In this document: in pieces, positions 48,045 to 59,500 of the stretch | Layout of the letters: each line of letters starts with the position of its first letter | Numbering within the stretch: position 1 is the first letter of the stretch | Origin: Cystobasidiopsis lactophilus | Lineage: Eukaryota > Basidiomycota > Agaricostilbomycetes > Agaricostilbales > Chionosphaeraceae | Direction: 5' to 3' | Assembly: GCA_001599975.1 (NCBI GenBank) | Contig: BCIO01000001.1 | Coordinates: forward strand, 4,833,631-4,897,630 | DNA: 64,000 bases | Notes under the pieces: generated by a model | The model's input: only the letters and a program-made list of their open reading frames with translations | What the model was told of the DNA's origin: nothing | The model's database searches: none | Made by a program: the position numbers and the translations under genes

Positions 48045-49218
48045 GACTGTTGGAAGAGGGAGGGGTCCTCAGCCTGGCACTTTGGAATTGCCGGGACCGA
48101 ATGACGGGCGTCGGGCGCCAAGACAAGAGTCGAGGAAGATGGAGCCAGTCGCTTCCAGCGCTTGTCAATGTCAGGATGAAGGCAAGGGGATTTCGACAGA
48201 TCCAACAGGAGAGCACAACTTTAGGGAACGAGAGCAAGAGCAAGGATCCAAGAACGGGGTGGTTGGTCTTCTAAGGGCAAACCGAGACAGACAGCCATTC
48301 AAGCCATGCACAAAGGGAGCAAAGGGCTTTGAGGGGCATCGAATTGGCTGTCTCTCGTACCAGGTAACGGCGTAAGACGCCTTCTAGCCACCTAGATTTT
48401 GACTTCGACTGGGCCGCTCCATGGCAAAGAGCCATTGCCAATCAAAACAGGCGTTCTAGGAGAGGTTTTCAAGCACTCAGAAGGAGAACAAGGGACAAAA
48501 AGCGTGGCGAGAGCATGAGCTGCTGAGAAGCCGGGAAGCGATCCGATTCCGTGGCACGGCGCAGAGGGAGCAATCCTTCCTGCTCCTGAACGCTTCACAG
48601 TGCTTGACTGGCTGCTCTTGAAGATGTGTATATGCAACAGAGACCAGACCCGAGCATCGCATTAGTGACGAACCCTCCTCATGGGCTGGCCGCTGCAGGC
48701 TGGCCGCCTGACGGTTTCTGTCTCGTCCTTGGCTTCGCTGGCCATGCTTTAAATCAATCTTTTGGTGATTTTCAATTGTTACACTTGCCCGGATTGGCTT
48801 CGGTCGGCTGCGGTTTGTCCATGCCAAGTTCTCGCCGCCTTCTTGTTCACTTTTTGCTTTGACTTGACTTGACTTTCCATTCTTTATCTTTTGTCATAGA
48901 GATGTAAGCCATGCACCCTGTTCTACCGTAGCCGCCTCCCTTGAGCAAGAATGCAAATGCCCTGTCGAGATGATTTGAGATGTGCGCTTACCACTTCTGA
49001 ACAACAGCAAAACGGACAGTAGGACGCACGCGAAGTCTTTCCGTGACCTTCCGTTTCGTACAAGCTGTCCTTCTTCACCAGTTCCGCGGTACGGCCTGGC
49101 GTCGCTCTGCCGAAGACGACTGCTCCGCTCTTATTCTAACACCTACCTCAACCCTCCGACCGAGAGCTTTCGCGCAAGGCCAGCACCAAAGACACCTTCA
49201 CTCCTTCATGCTCGAAGG
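48045..49218. other. Intergenic region, 1.2 kb
   Basis: Divergent space between the repeat-protein gene (minus strand) and a small secreted-protein gene (plus strand). No supported gene. The frame of the downstream gene is open back to 48982 but the extension has no protein-like character. Confidence 0.5.
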
Positions 49219-49725
49219 ATGCGGCCCTCCAGCCGGCCTTCTATCTATCTCTTCCTGACCAGTGCCATCTCCTCGGCTGCTCTAGCCCTCGATCTGTGCC
49301 AAGGGAGCTGCCCAAACAGCGCTCAAATTGGTCAATGGGGTACTTTTGTTGGGCCAGATACTTGCTTTAACGCCTCCTCTGATTCGTCCTTCTCGTTCAC
49401 TGGCACCTTTCAAGTCCCTTCGTTCCTCTGGCCCAACAACAACTCCAACTTCCAGGGTCAATGTCTAAATGTCGTCATCAACGGCACTCCTGGTTTCAAT
49501 GCCGCATGGAGTGGGGACATGTCATCCGACAGTCTTGTGCGTTCGACCAGCATTGTGATTTCCTATGCATCATGTCTAATCCGCGGTCAACAGTATCTCT
49601 TCTATAGCGAGACTGACTGCCAAGGAGACGATGTGGCTTGGATGGCACCGAAACAAGCGGCGACATGCGTCGGAGCAGCGGCCGGAGCACCTTTTCGCTC
49701 TGTTATGGTCGCGGTCAAGACCTGA
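49219..49725 (+). CDS. Small cysteine-containing secreted protein
   Basis: A single exon of 168 residues. The start at 49219 opens a clear signal peptide (MRPSSRPSIYLFLTSAISSA, cleavage near ALAL-DLCQG). The mature part is about 145 residues with seven cysteines (CQGSC, DTCFN, GQCLN, ASCL, DCQG, ATCVG) and potential N-glycosylation sites (NAS, NGT). No enzyme motif is visible. Size and cysteine content are those of fungal small secreted proteins. It neighbours two further secreted-protein genes. I do not recognise the family. Confidence 0.68.
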   Translation: MRPSSRPSIYLFLTSAISSAALALDLCQGSCPNSAQIGQWGTFVGPDTCFNASSDSSFSFTGTFQVPSFLWPNNNSNFQGQCLNVVINGTPGFNAAWSGDMSSDSLVRSTSIVISYASCLIRGQQYLFYSETDCQGDDVAWMAPKQAATCVGAAAGAPFRSVMVAVKT

Positions 49726-49889
49726 CAAAGCGCCCATCGCCTCTCTCAGTCTGTCCTTCAAAGTGCATTCTTCAACATGGAAGCACCACTTCCAATCTTT
49801 GTTGCCACCTTGGAAGCGAGGATGATACAGAAGACCGGGTCTGGTTCTCGTTCCGCCTCTGACTTGGCATGTAGGCAAGCAACCACCAA

Positions 49890-50746
49890 ATGTACAACTT
49901 TCGTTCTCTGACAGTCATGCTCTTAGCTGGAGCAGGAATGCTCAGATGCCGGGCCACCGACTCGCCCTCACTTTCTTTCATTCTCACCACGGTTACGGAA
50001 GACGCCCCGGCGACCAGCTCGGTTCCAATCACCATAACGCTACCTCCTTACGCCACATTCAGCCCGACCTCCACGCTGCACGTCCTTATGGGGGACGCTG
50101 CCCCAGATCCTGGGGATACAGTTCCCTATGACCTGAAGATGCCAGATATATGGACGAAAGACCTCATGGATGGCGCCTCGTCGTACTGTGCATCTCTCGC
50201 GGCAATGACCACTGGCCACATTATGCGCTGCTCTTTAAATCACCGGGATTACGACTACGTGAACGGCGTCTTCTTCACAACTGCCGAAGTCACCGTCTCC
50301 CAAAGCGCTCAGGTCTTCTCTTTCAAGACGGCTATCGTAAAAACCCTTTCGAAAATCACTCTGAACCCACCCTCAGCGACTCCGCCGCCAAGTTCAACGC
50401 CGCCACCGACAACTTTCTCAGGGGCGACTACTTCAGGCAAGCCACCTGTTGCCCAAGGTAGCTTTCTCTCCTCTGAGTTCCCTATTGCCTTTTTTCAGTC
50501 GTTTCAGCAACAGAATCAGTTTCGACAGCTGTCGACACCGTCATGTCGGACACAGTGGTGACGCTGTCGCCACCTGCCGATAACGCTATCTTGACCGTCA
50601 CTTCGACATCGACGACGATGATCCCTGCGGGGCCAATGAATGCTTTGGCCTGTCGCCTCGGCTTCTACTCGGTGCGCAACCTTGGCCTGGCCTTACCCCT
50701 TCCAGTCTTTGTCGCCATCTCTTTCCTGCCACCGTTCTTCTTTTAA
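49890..50746 (+). CDS. Secreted or membrane-anchored protein, paralogue 2
   Basis: Exons 49890-50457 and 50499-50746 (phase 1) give 271 residues. Signal peptide MYNFRSLTVMLLAGAGML... is followed by a Thr-rich stretch, HVLMGDAAPDPGDTVPYDLK, ASSYCASLAAMTTGHIMRCS, FFTTAEVTVSQSAQVFSF and a Pro/Ser/Thr-rich linker. The end is a hydrophobic tail (LALPLPVFVAISFLPPFFF). The same blocks in the same order, with two matching cysteines and the same intron phase, occur in the gene at 41765-42629, on the opposite strand 7.3 kb away. A GPI-anchored or single-span cell-surface protein is likely. Confidence 0.74.
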
Positions 50747-51649
50747 GATGGAAGATGGCCCTCTACCAATCGAAAGCGGTGGTGTCTATGGCTAGAAAGA
50801 TGCACTTCGGCACCTCAATCGAAGGCACGGTGGCGTTCGTGGCTGAGAGGCGCGGAGGGGGGAGGTCGCTTCGGCCGGACCTTGAGCGGTTTCCCGAGAA
50901 ACACGGTGTAGATACGATAGCATCTCCGGTGTAAAGTGCCAGAGGCAAGGGACGCGCTTGAAAGTTCTTGAAACCAGTTCCCGTGAAGGCCGCGGTGGTG
51001 GCAAACAGCCCGCAGCCCTCTCACACAGTTTGACCTCGACGTCGGATCTGCCCTCGAGAGCATCATCTCTTGTTTCTCCTTCTGGGCGCTTTAGAAGCCC
51101 CCTCTGTAGCTGCTGTAGCCCCTTTGGTCGTGGACGGGCGCGTACGCGGATCCTTTTCATTTGCTTCCCCGTGTCCTCTTCCGTGGTCCTTTTCTTCGCC
51201 GCGAAGTTCTGCCTTACGTTAAGGCCCTGACTGTCATCAGGTCGCGGGATCTGTGAGCGCTCAATAGGTCAGCCCAAGTCGCGGCGCCAACGGCTTTGCC
51301 TTCTCTGGGGCCAATTCGATTTACTCGATCGTGCATTGTCCTGCCCATCGCGATTCGGGCCTGGCAGCATCTCGAGACCTGAATACATTTGTGCACGAGA
51401 ACGTCAAGGCTCGTCAAGCACATTTCTCGTTACATACGCAAAGGTTCTATCGAGACGCGTCCGTCGATCCTTTTCTGCTAAACATCATGTTGTGTTGTGT
51501 TGGTCAGGGATCTCTAGCTTCCGCGTTCTCTCTTTCTCTCTCTTTTGTCCCATCGACCACAAACACATTCATTTTCAAATCACACACTCCTTAAGACAAG
51601 TACGCCCTCACGGCCCAGTTGGCTCAGCTTCGCTCACCATTCAAACAGG
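50747..51649. other. Intergenic region, 0.9 kb, with pyrimidine tract
   Basis: Upstream region of the secreted-protein gene at 51650. A CT-rich tract (about 51525-51550) sits about 100 bases before the start codon, as is common in fungal promoters of highly expressed genes. No gene or repeat supported. Confidence 0.5.
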
Positions 51650-52721
51650 ATGCACTCTGCTCTCCTGCTGCTGGCCATCTCAACCATGGCCATGGCCGGC
51701 AAGATCGACTTTGCGACCCGCAATCTGAACACCATCAAGAAGATTTACTCGCTCACGAATTAGTGAGCATGCGCATCGGACGCGATTGCATCCGTCCTCA
51801 TGACCTTTGCAGCCCCAAGAACCTACCCATCATCGCTGCCGGCTCGGCAGCGGTGCCAAAGGGTCTTTTCAATGCCAAAGTCTCGGGACGCATCAACCCC
51901 GTCGGCACTTTCTCCGGCTTGGAGGACTCCATCGAGTACTTCTTCGCTTTGGCGCCCACTCCTGGCAGCAACCCGGCCGGTGCCGCCATCTCTGGTGCCC
52001 GCATCCACCAGTTCGAGAGCGCTTGCCCATCGGTAGCCACCTCCACTGTCGTCCTGCCGCTGGTGGCCTTCATCAACGAGACCATCAACACTGGCCACGT
52101 TCTCTCTTACATCCGTCAAACTGGCTTCTGGCACTTTGATAGCAAGGGTGCAGTAGATGCCTATGACTTGGTGATCGAATCTTTGGAAGAGGCCCTCGAG
52201 CCCCTCGGTGTTTTGCCCGGTCTTCCTCAAGTGCAGACCGCCACCATTCAGTCGGTCTGCGGTGCCACTCAAGCGCTTTGCGTCGGCCCCAACGCACAGT
52301 GGGATTCGGTGCAGTCATGCATTGAAGGCTTGTCTGCTAAAACCTGTGCGTTTAGTCTTTTGGACTCCTTACGAACAACAAGGATTGCGGCTCACATTGC
52401 GCCTTTGTCCCCGCAGATGGCACTTACTACAAGTATGAATGTAGCTCTCTTCGAGCTCGACTAGGACTAACGGGAGTCTTGCAGTGTTTGGAGCGACTCG
52501 GTTGTGTGCCGCTCAGTCCATATCGAATTGGCGGCCATTCGCCCCGATGTGCACTGCCCTCACGTTGGACCCACCGGCGGCATGAGTACGCTCTTTACCT
52601 TTTGCGATCATGTAGGAGCACTGATCTCACTTTGCCCACCGAAACAGAATGCGTCGACACCCCTTACCTTCAAAAGTACTACTCGGACAACATGTTCCAA
52701 AGGACCAAGTTCCTGTGCTAG
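51650..52721 (+). CDS. Secreted basidiomycete-type protein of unknown function
   Basis: Exons 51650-51762, 51813-52345, 52417-52432, 52485-52585 and 52648-52721 give 278 residues. Signal peptide MHSALLLLAISTMAMAG. The mature protein begins KIDFATRNLNTIKKIYSLTN, then YPKNLPIIAAGSAAVPKGLF, and ends VVCRSVHIELAAIRPDVHCP-HVGPTGGMKCVD. I recall this N-terminal and HCPHVGPTGG arrangement from a family of uncharacterised secreted proteins in mushrooms and other basidiomycetes. Six or more cysteines are conserved in the C-terminal half. One exon is only 16 bases. The biochemical role is unknown. Confidence 0.8.
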
Positions 52722-52791
52722 GCACTGGCTCCCAAAGCCTCTTATCTTCGCTTTTTATTGTGCTATTCTATTGGCCAGGGGGGCTAGTCGA

Positions 52792-52877
52792 GGCTTCGCC
52801 TGGGTGGCGTTGCCTTCGCCTGATGTAGTCATTGCGTTCGCTTGATGGCGGCGTTGCGTTCGCTTGATGTATTCATC
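52792..52877 (+). repeat. Minisatellite, four units of 20-22 bp
   Basis: Four head-to-tail units start at 52792, 52812, 52834 and 52856. The last three are 22 bases and begin GCGTTCGCTTGATG or GCCTTCGCCTGATG; the first is a diverged 20-base copy. The array lies between the secreted-protein stop and the FES1 start, so it is probably in a 3' flank or promoter. Confidence 0.85.
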
Positions 52878-53013
52878 ATGTTACTGCACATCTGCAGACA
52901 ACGAATTGACCTCATTAGGAGGCGCTTGATTGAAAGCACCAGAACCTTCTGCGTGGTGGTGGCGGCGTGAAAATCGCTTCGTCTTGGACCGCCTCGACCT
53001 GGACTATTCTCTC

Positions 53014-54404
53014 ATGGCTGACAGACCTCCCAATCAAAACTTAGAAGGCTTGCTTCAATGGGGTGAGGCTCCGCAATGCGATCCAGACGCCGACCTCGTC
53101 CTCATGCAGAATTCGAGAGAGCAGGCCTGGCCAACTCCAATCCCAGCTCCGCGCCTGTTGACCCCTTGCGAAGCCGAGAGCATGTCGATGTGGGTCTTTC
53201 GAAAGGTTGCTAGGCGGGCGCAGAAGGCTCACGCGAGCGCCGACCAGCTGCTCAACAAGATTCTTTCGAAGCAAGTTTCTGACGCAGACCGCATGAGGGT
53301 CAGTTTCTTTCGATGGACTGGCTCCGAAATAGTGACTCATTCCCCCTTTTTGAAGGCTGCCATCACCATTATCAACGACAAAGACTCGCCTGTAAGCCCA
53401 CCCTCTGCTTCGAGCGAAGGAGAAAAGCTTACAGTGAGGGCGAATCAGCTTGACGACCAGATAGACGCCTGGGATGAATTAGAGCTCCTCATAGAAAGGT
53501 GCGTGTTAAACTACAAAGATGGGGCCTCTAAACTGATAGGAAGATGATGCGCAAAAGCCTGGACAATGCCAACGACCTGAAGCCTCTGAAGCTGTGGCCG
53601 GAGATCGTCAAGCATTTCAACAGTTCCGAGCCCGAAGTTGTTGTTCAAGCACTATGGGTCGCTGGCACTGCCGTCCAGGTGAGCATTTTGACAACACTCA
53701 GCTGCGTGTCTGACTGTTCTTGTTGGCGAGATCAGAACAATCCCTCCTCTCAAGCCGAGGTAAAAATAAAGCACATCTTCTTGGATTATGACTCACGTTG
53801 GATGCGGCTGCAGTTCCTATCCACCGGCTCTCTCCCTACCGTCATTGCCCTGTTGGCCAACCCTTCGTCCACAGCCGAGATCCGCGCCAAAGCTGTCTAC
53901 TGCTTGGGGAGCGCGATCAAGCACAACGAAGACGCAGTTAAAGACTTTGAGAAGCACGAAGGGTGGCAGGCGTTGGACTCAGCTTTGAAAGGTCCGGTGG
54001 TCATGCGCAACTCGCTGCTTTTCATACTGACGCGCCTCCGTCCTGCAGATCCCTCCATCAGTTGTCGCCGCAAGACAGCATTTTTGATCGACTCTCTTTT
54101 CCAGCACGCTGAAGACCCGAAGGCGTTGCTCGAATCCGCGCGGGCCAGCTCGTCGGCGATCGGCACATTGGTCGCATCCATGACGCCCTCGGTCACGCCC
54201 TTCGGCGAGAATGGCGATCTGACTGACGATATTGACCTCAAAGAGAAGGCAGCCAACGCTGTCCTGGGGATCTTGAAGCGAGCGGGGCCCGACGCCTTGA
54301 CCTTGAAGGAAAAGGCGGAGGTGGCGGCGGTTCTCGCGGGCAGCGATGACTCGCTGGGGCTGGCGCAGAGCGAGAAGGAGGAGTTCAAGGCGTTGCTGCA
54401 ATAG
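53014..54404 (+). CDS. FES1: Hsp70 nucleotide-exchange factor Fes1
   Basis: Armadillo-repeat exchange factor for cytosolic Hsp70 (HspBP1 family). Exons 53014-53062, 53125-53189, 53248-53298, 53356-53391, 53449-53498, 53540-53678, 53736-53759, 53814-53991 and 54049-54404 give 315 residues. The N-terminus LEGLLQWGLANSN is typical. Family blocks follow: LDDQIDAWDELELLIE, DNANDLKPLKLWP, VVQALWVAGTAVQNNPSSQA, AVYCLGSAIKHNEDAV, GWQALDSALKDPS and CRRKTAFLIDSLF. A 24-nt exon encodes NNPSSQAE. Two introns (53392-53448 and 53992-54048, 57 bases each) are in-frame and stop-free, so unspliced RNA would add residues to the repeats without stopping translation. Confidence 0.92.
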
Positions 54405-54555
54405 CAAGCTGGATGGCCTCGGCTACCACTTGTTCCTGCCTGGAGCTTATCAGGGCCGGAACGCGCTCTCGCCACGAGTCTCAGGGGCTCTTCTCTGGTC
54501 AACGACGTCCGCCCTCTTAACAACACCGACAATCCCCCACATACTCTCCTTAACA

Positions 54556-56447
54556 ATGGGATCCGCCCAGTCTTCGACCAAGCCCGCACCCTCCACTTTT
54601 AATGAGAAGCGTAGCCACGCGGCCCTGGACCAGCCACACGACAGTGCCGTCTCTCGATTGAGCCGCCTCCAACTGGCGGATGCCTCCACCACCAGCAGCG
54701 ATGGCGTCCTTTCGACTTCTAAGATTCCCGCTTGGGAGGACTCTGTCGCCTCCAATCCAGCGCGCGTCTTGGCTCGGACCATCTTGACTAAGACCAGCAT
54801 CGCCGATGCTCTGGTGCAGCAGGCAAGTTTGTCCAGGACTCTGGTAGATCATCATGCTCATGACTTCTACAGTCCGTCGTAACTGCCGATACGCAAGTCT
54901 ACAACGTCAAGATCCCGAACGAAAGCAGCCACCGCACTAACCAGAAGAGCTCTGGCCGCTGCTGGCTCTTTGCCACCACCAACATCGCTAGACTCTCAGT
55001 CATCGAAAAGCTTGGCCTGGATGCCGAGTTCGAACTGTCGCAGTCCTATCTGTTCTTCTACGACTCTTTGGAGAAGGCCAACTACCTCTTGGAGAACATG
55101 ATCGAGCTGGCCAAGGAGCCCCTGACTGATAGGGTGATCCAGTGTCTACTGGAATCGCCCGAGAACGATGGGGGTCAGTGGGACATGGCGGCTGCTCTAC
55201 TCACCAAATACGGCCTGGTTCCCCAGTCCATCTACCCCGAGTCCTTCAATAGCTCTAACTCGTCCAAAGTGGACGGAATTCTATCCAGCAAGCTTCGCGA
55301 GTTCACCATCGAGCTTCGAACCGTGTACGGCCAAGCCTTGGACTGCCTGGAGAGCACTTTTGGGCCGTCCAAAACCTTCGCAGAGAAGCATAGGATCGCG
55401 GTTCAAACTGCTCGTGCTGTCAAAGAGAAGGTAGGCTTATTGTCCGTTTTTGAGACCGAACGGGACGCTGAGCTTTCATCCATCAGCAAATGGCCGAAAT
55501 TTACACCATCCTATCGGTAACTCTGGGCGCCCCTCCCGAGCCCAGCAAGCCATTCACCTTCGAATACTACGACAAAGCCGGCAAGTTCCACACTATGAAG
55601 ACCACGCCTTTGGACTTCTACGCTAGCTCTGGATTTGACGCGTCTGTCAACATCAGCTTGGTGCACGATCCGCGCCACAAGGCATACGAGCTCATGACTG
55701 TCGATGTGGGTCTTTCCAGTCGACCTCATTTTTTCGCTGACACTCTGGTGCGAAGCGCTTGGGCAACGTCTGGAACTCTCGCCCAGTCTCCTGTTTGTCG
55801 TTTTGATTTGGGTGCTGTGTTCGGCGCTGAATCCCTCCTCAGATGTCAACACAGAGATTGAAGACATGAAGGCTGTCGTCATTTCGATGTTAAAGGCTGG
55901 CAAGGCTGTTTGGTTTGGATGCGACGTGGGCAAGTCTTCCAACACTCGTGAGTCGCGTCTCTGGGCAAAGCTTGATTGTTAAGGCTTGACGATCGATTTT
56001 AGCAACGGGAGTGATGGACGTTGATCTGCATGATCTACCGAATGCTTTTGGAACCACGCTCGGCATGAGCAAAGCACAACGCTTGGAAACTGGCGAATCG
56101 GAAATGACGCATGCCATGGTGATCACCGCTGTGCACTTGGACGATAACGGCAAGCCAGTGAGGTACAGAGTCGAGAACAGCTGGTGCGTCCGTTCGCACT
56201 TCCTGAGGCAGAATCAGACTCATTCCACCGTGGCAGGGGTGATGCTGTTGGCACCAAGGGCTTCTTCGTTATGTCGGACGCCTGGTTCGAAGAATACGTC
56301 TTTCAGATCGTGGCGCCTCGCACGGCGGTCCCAAAGAAACTTAAGGACATCTTTGAGAACGGCACGCCACTCCACTTGCCGGTTTACGACCCCTTGGGTT
56401 CGCTGGCATACTCAACTAGGGCGGCAAAGAGGGCAATGAGGTTCTAG
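54556..56447 (+). CDS. LAP3: Bleomycin hydrolase (C1B cysteine peptidase)
   Basis: Cytosolic homocysteine-thiolactonase and aminopeptidase of the papain clan. Exons 54556-54822, 54873-55430, 55487-55705, 55756-55792, 55843-55947, 56003-56183 and 56237-56447 sum to 525 residues. The catalytic Cys is in TNQKSSGRCWLFATTN (about residue 119), the His in EMTHAMVITAVH and the Asn in YRVENSWG. Other family blocks are LSQSYLFFYDSLEKANYLLE, GGQWDM, AVWFGCDVGK and MSDAWFEEYVFQI. The N-terminal extension of about 90 residues is Ser/Thr-rich, starts MGSAQSS and may be myristoylated at Gly2, which is unusual. The first intron probably uses a GC donor (CAG before GCAAGT). The C-terminus runs about 12 residues past the usual PLGSLA end. 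Confidence 0.93.
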
Positions 56448-56514
56448 AAGGAACTAGATGCGATAGAATGCCAAGACTATGCTACATGTATCGATGGAAT
56501 CAGGATTAAGGAAG

Positions 56515-59500
56515 TTAAGGAAGCTCCTTCTCTGGCTCAGCCAAATCCGGAACCTCGCCGAACTGCGCTTTCGTAATGTCGTCTTCTGTTATGTTGGAGC
56601 GGTCACACATGCTCCGGAAGATGCCTGCTTGGTGGAATAGCCGAGCCGGAGTGTCGAACTCGGCCACCTCGCCTTGGTCCATGACCAGAACGCGGTCGTA
56701 AGAGATGATGGTCTGCAAGCTCCGGGTCAGAAAATGGCATCCCAAGCCAAAAGTGAAGACTCACTCGGAGACGATGGGCAATGCACAGCAAGGTCTTGTG
56801 TGCAAACTCCGTTCGGATGGTCATCTGGATCCGAGAATCGGTGGCAAAGTCGACGGACGCTGTTGCCTCGTCCAAGATCTACAGAAGAAGAGGCTTGAGC
56901 TTACGCAAGGAAAAACCCGAGAAGGGAGGCACGCACGACAACCTGAGAATCCTTAACCAGGGCTCTAGCCAAGCTGACGAGTGACCTCTCGCCGACAGAG
57001 AGGTTGTTGCCCTCCTCCTCTACCACAGTTTCGAGATTGAAGCGGTTTGCGGAAGTCGATCTTCGCTCCTGGCCATCGTCGACAGTCATGGCGGGCGAAT
57101 CGACCAACCAAGCTCGGCGCATGGCATCGTTCAGCCGAGCGTCATCGTAAACACCAAATGGATCCAGGTTGGTCCGGATTGTGCCGTTGAATAGAAGCGC
57201 CTCTTGAGGGATGATAGCAATACCATTGCGCAGATCGGCGAGGCCAATCGTCGAGATGTCGATGCCGTCCACAGTGATGGTGCCTTCTGTAAGCTCCACG
57301 ATTCGAAGCAAGGCCTGCATCAAGCTCGACTTGCCCGCGCCTGGGTAAGGTCTGCTCAGTCGGGAATTCGCCCTGTAGAAATGCATGCTACTCACCAGTT
57401 CGACCAACAATGCCGACCTTCTCGCCAGGATTGACGGACAAGGAGAGGCCCTTCAAGACAGACGGCAAGCCAGCACGATAGGACATGACGACTTTGTCGA
57501 ACTTGACTGCGCCTTGAGCTGGCCATCCAGAGGGCGGCTTGTTGTCTGCAATTTCCATGGGCCGCTCTTGCTCCAGCTCATTTGCGTAATGAAGCAGTCG
57601 CTCGACTGAGGTCGAGTCGTTCTCTAGTTCTAAAATCGAGCGCGTTTGAGCTTGAGTGGAAACGATCAAAGGAGGCAGTTGACGAACCTGCGACCTGCCG
57701 AACTCCCCACGAGAAAGCCATTTGGACCGAGAGGATGTACGAAAGGATGAGGCCGATTTGACTCGGGGTGATCGAGTAGCGGGTCGCCACCGATATGATG
57801 GCAACAGTGAAGGCCAGCAGTGCTCCGAACAAATCCAGTCGAATACCGAGCCATCGCTGGTTGTAGACAGACAGCAAGTAGGCGCGGTTTTCGAGGTCGA
57901 TGAAATCTCGGTTTTGGCGGAGAAAGCGCTCTTGCTCGCCATAGGCGCGGATGCTTGCCAAACCGCCAAGTGACTCGCTGAAGTGAGCATACAGGCTCGA
58001 TCGTAGTATGTTATCCAGACGTTTGATCTCGCGGGCGGAAGATCGATAGAAACGCGCGGCTTGAAAGTAGAGGACCAAAATGCCGGCAACGGCGATGATG
58101 AACCATTGGTCCACGATGGCAATTAAGACAATGGCGCCAAGCACTTGACCGAGTGTGCTGAGAGCCATCCGGAAAGAGTCGTTCAGTTGATTGTCGACCT
58201 GCCAGCAAATCAGAAAAGGTTGAGGGCACCTCCATGACACAGAACTCACGACGTCGATGTCCTTAGAAAACCGGGCAATGAGCCGCCCCAAGGGCGTAGT
58301 GTCAAACATCGACATTGGCGCCAGCAGTACTCGCTTGGCTGCACCGGCGTGAAGAGACCGAGAAGCGTTGTAGCCCATGATGGCGGCCGCAGTGCCCATC
58401 ATGAACATGAAGAGCGCTTGTAAGATGCCCAGCGCCGCATACATGCCCATCTAATGGAATGTTTGAGCGCGTGATTAGCAAATGAGCGCATCGCGGTACT
58501 CACGTAGAATCCTTTTGGCTGACCAAACTCATCTTCGCCCCACCACACCAGCCAGTAGTTGCCACTGCCAAAGACCATCAGCAGAGCCTCCGATCCGCAG
58601 GTCGACGCAGCTTACATGACTTGCGAGGTTTGTGATAGCGCCAACGACAACAAGACAAGGGGCACCGTCCACTGCCCCTTAGCGGCTTTGATGAAGCTGA
58701 GGTAGACTGCACTCGGGGTCAGCTAAACCCGATGCATGGTGAGAAGGCCAGTACTGACCTTTGCCAGAGACCGAACCAGTCATGCGCTCTTCTTCCTGCA
58801 TCAACACCTTTGGCTTGAGTTTGGCGGCCTCGTCCTTCTTGGGTTCGGCCTCTTCTATTGCCGCTTCTTCCTTCGCCTCGCTCTCCTCTCGTTTGTCCTC
58901 TTGGTCACCTCCGAAATCGGTAACGAGATCTGAAAAAGCGCCGCCCTTCGCCATAAGATCCGCGTAGGTTCCTTGCTCCGAAACGCGCCCATGGTCGATG
59001 ACAATGATGTAGTCGACCATAGGAAGGAAATGCAAGGCATGAGTGACAAGCTGTGAGGGTAATCATGAGCAGCTAATCGTGGAGTCTGAATGCGGACCTC
59101 TTACCAAGCGGGTTTTGTCGACCAGTGCTCCTTTGATGGCGTGTTCGAAGAGGTATTGGCCCACATGAGCATCAACAGCACTCAAAGGATCGCTGGCAAA
59201 GGAAAGAGCTGTGAGCCCAAGTCAATGTGTTGACGAAGGAAACGATGAGCTCACTCGAATGCCACAATATCTGCATCAAAATAGAGGGCACGCGCGATAC
59301 CGACACGTTGGCGCTGTCCGCCAGACAGATTGATGCCCTGAACGTCCCGGTAAGTCTTCAAATCTAGGCCGTGGCTTCAATCGAGCGCACCTTTTCCCCG
59401 ATTTCGGTGAGGTCGCCGTCCGGCAAGATCTGGTAGGCAAGCGGTCAGCCTGCGCACTAGCAGAGGGAAGAGCGTGACTTACAGCAAGATCAGGCTCCAG

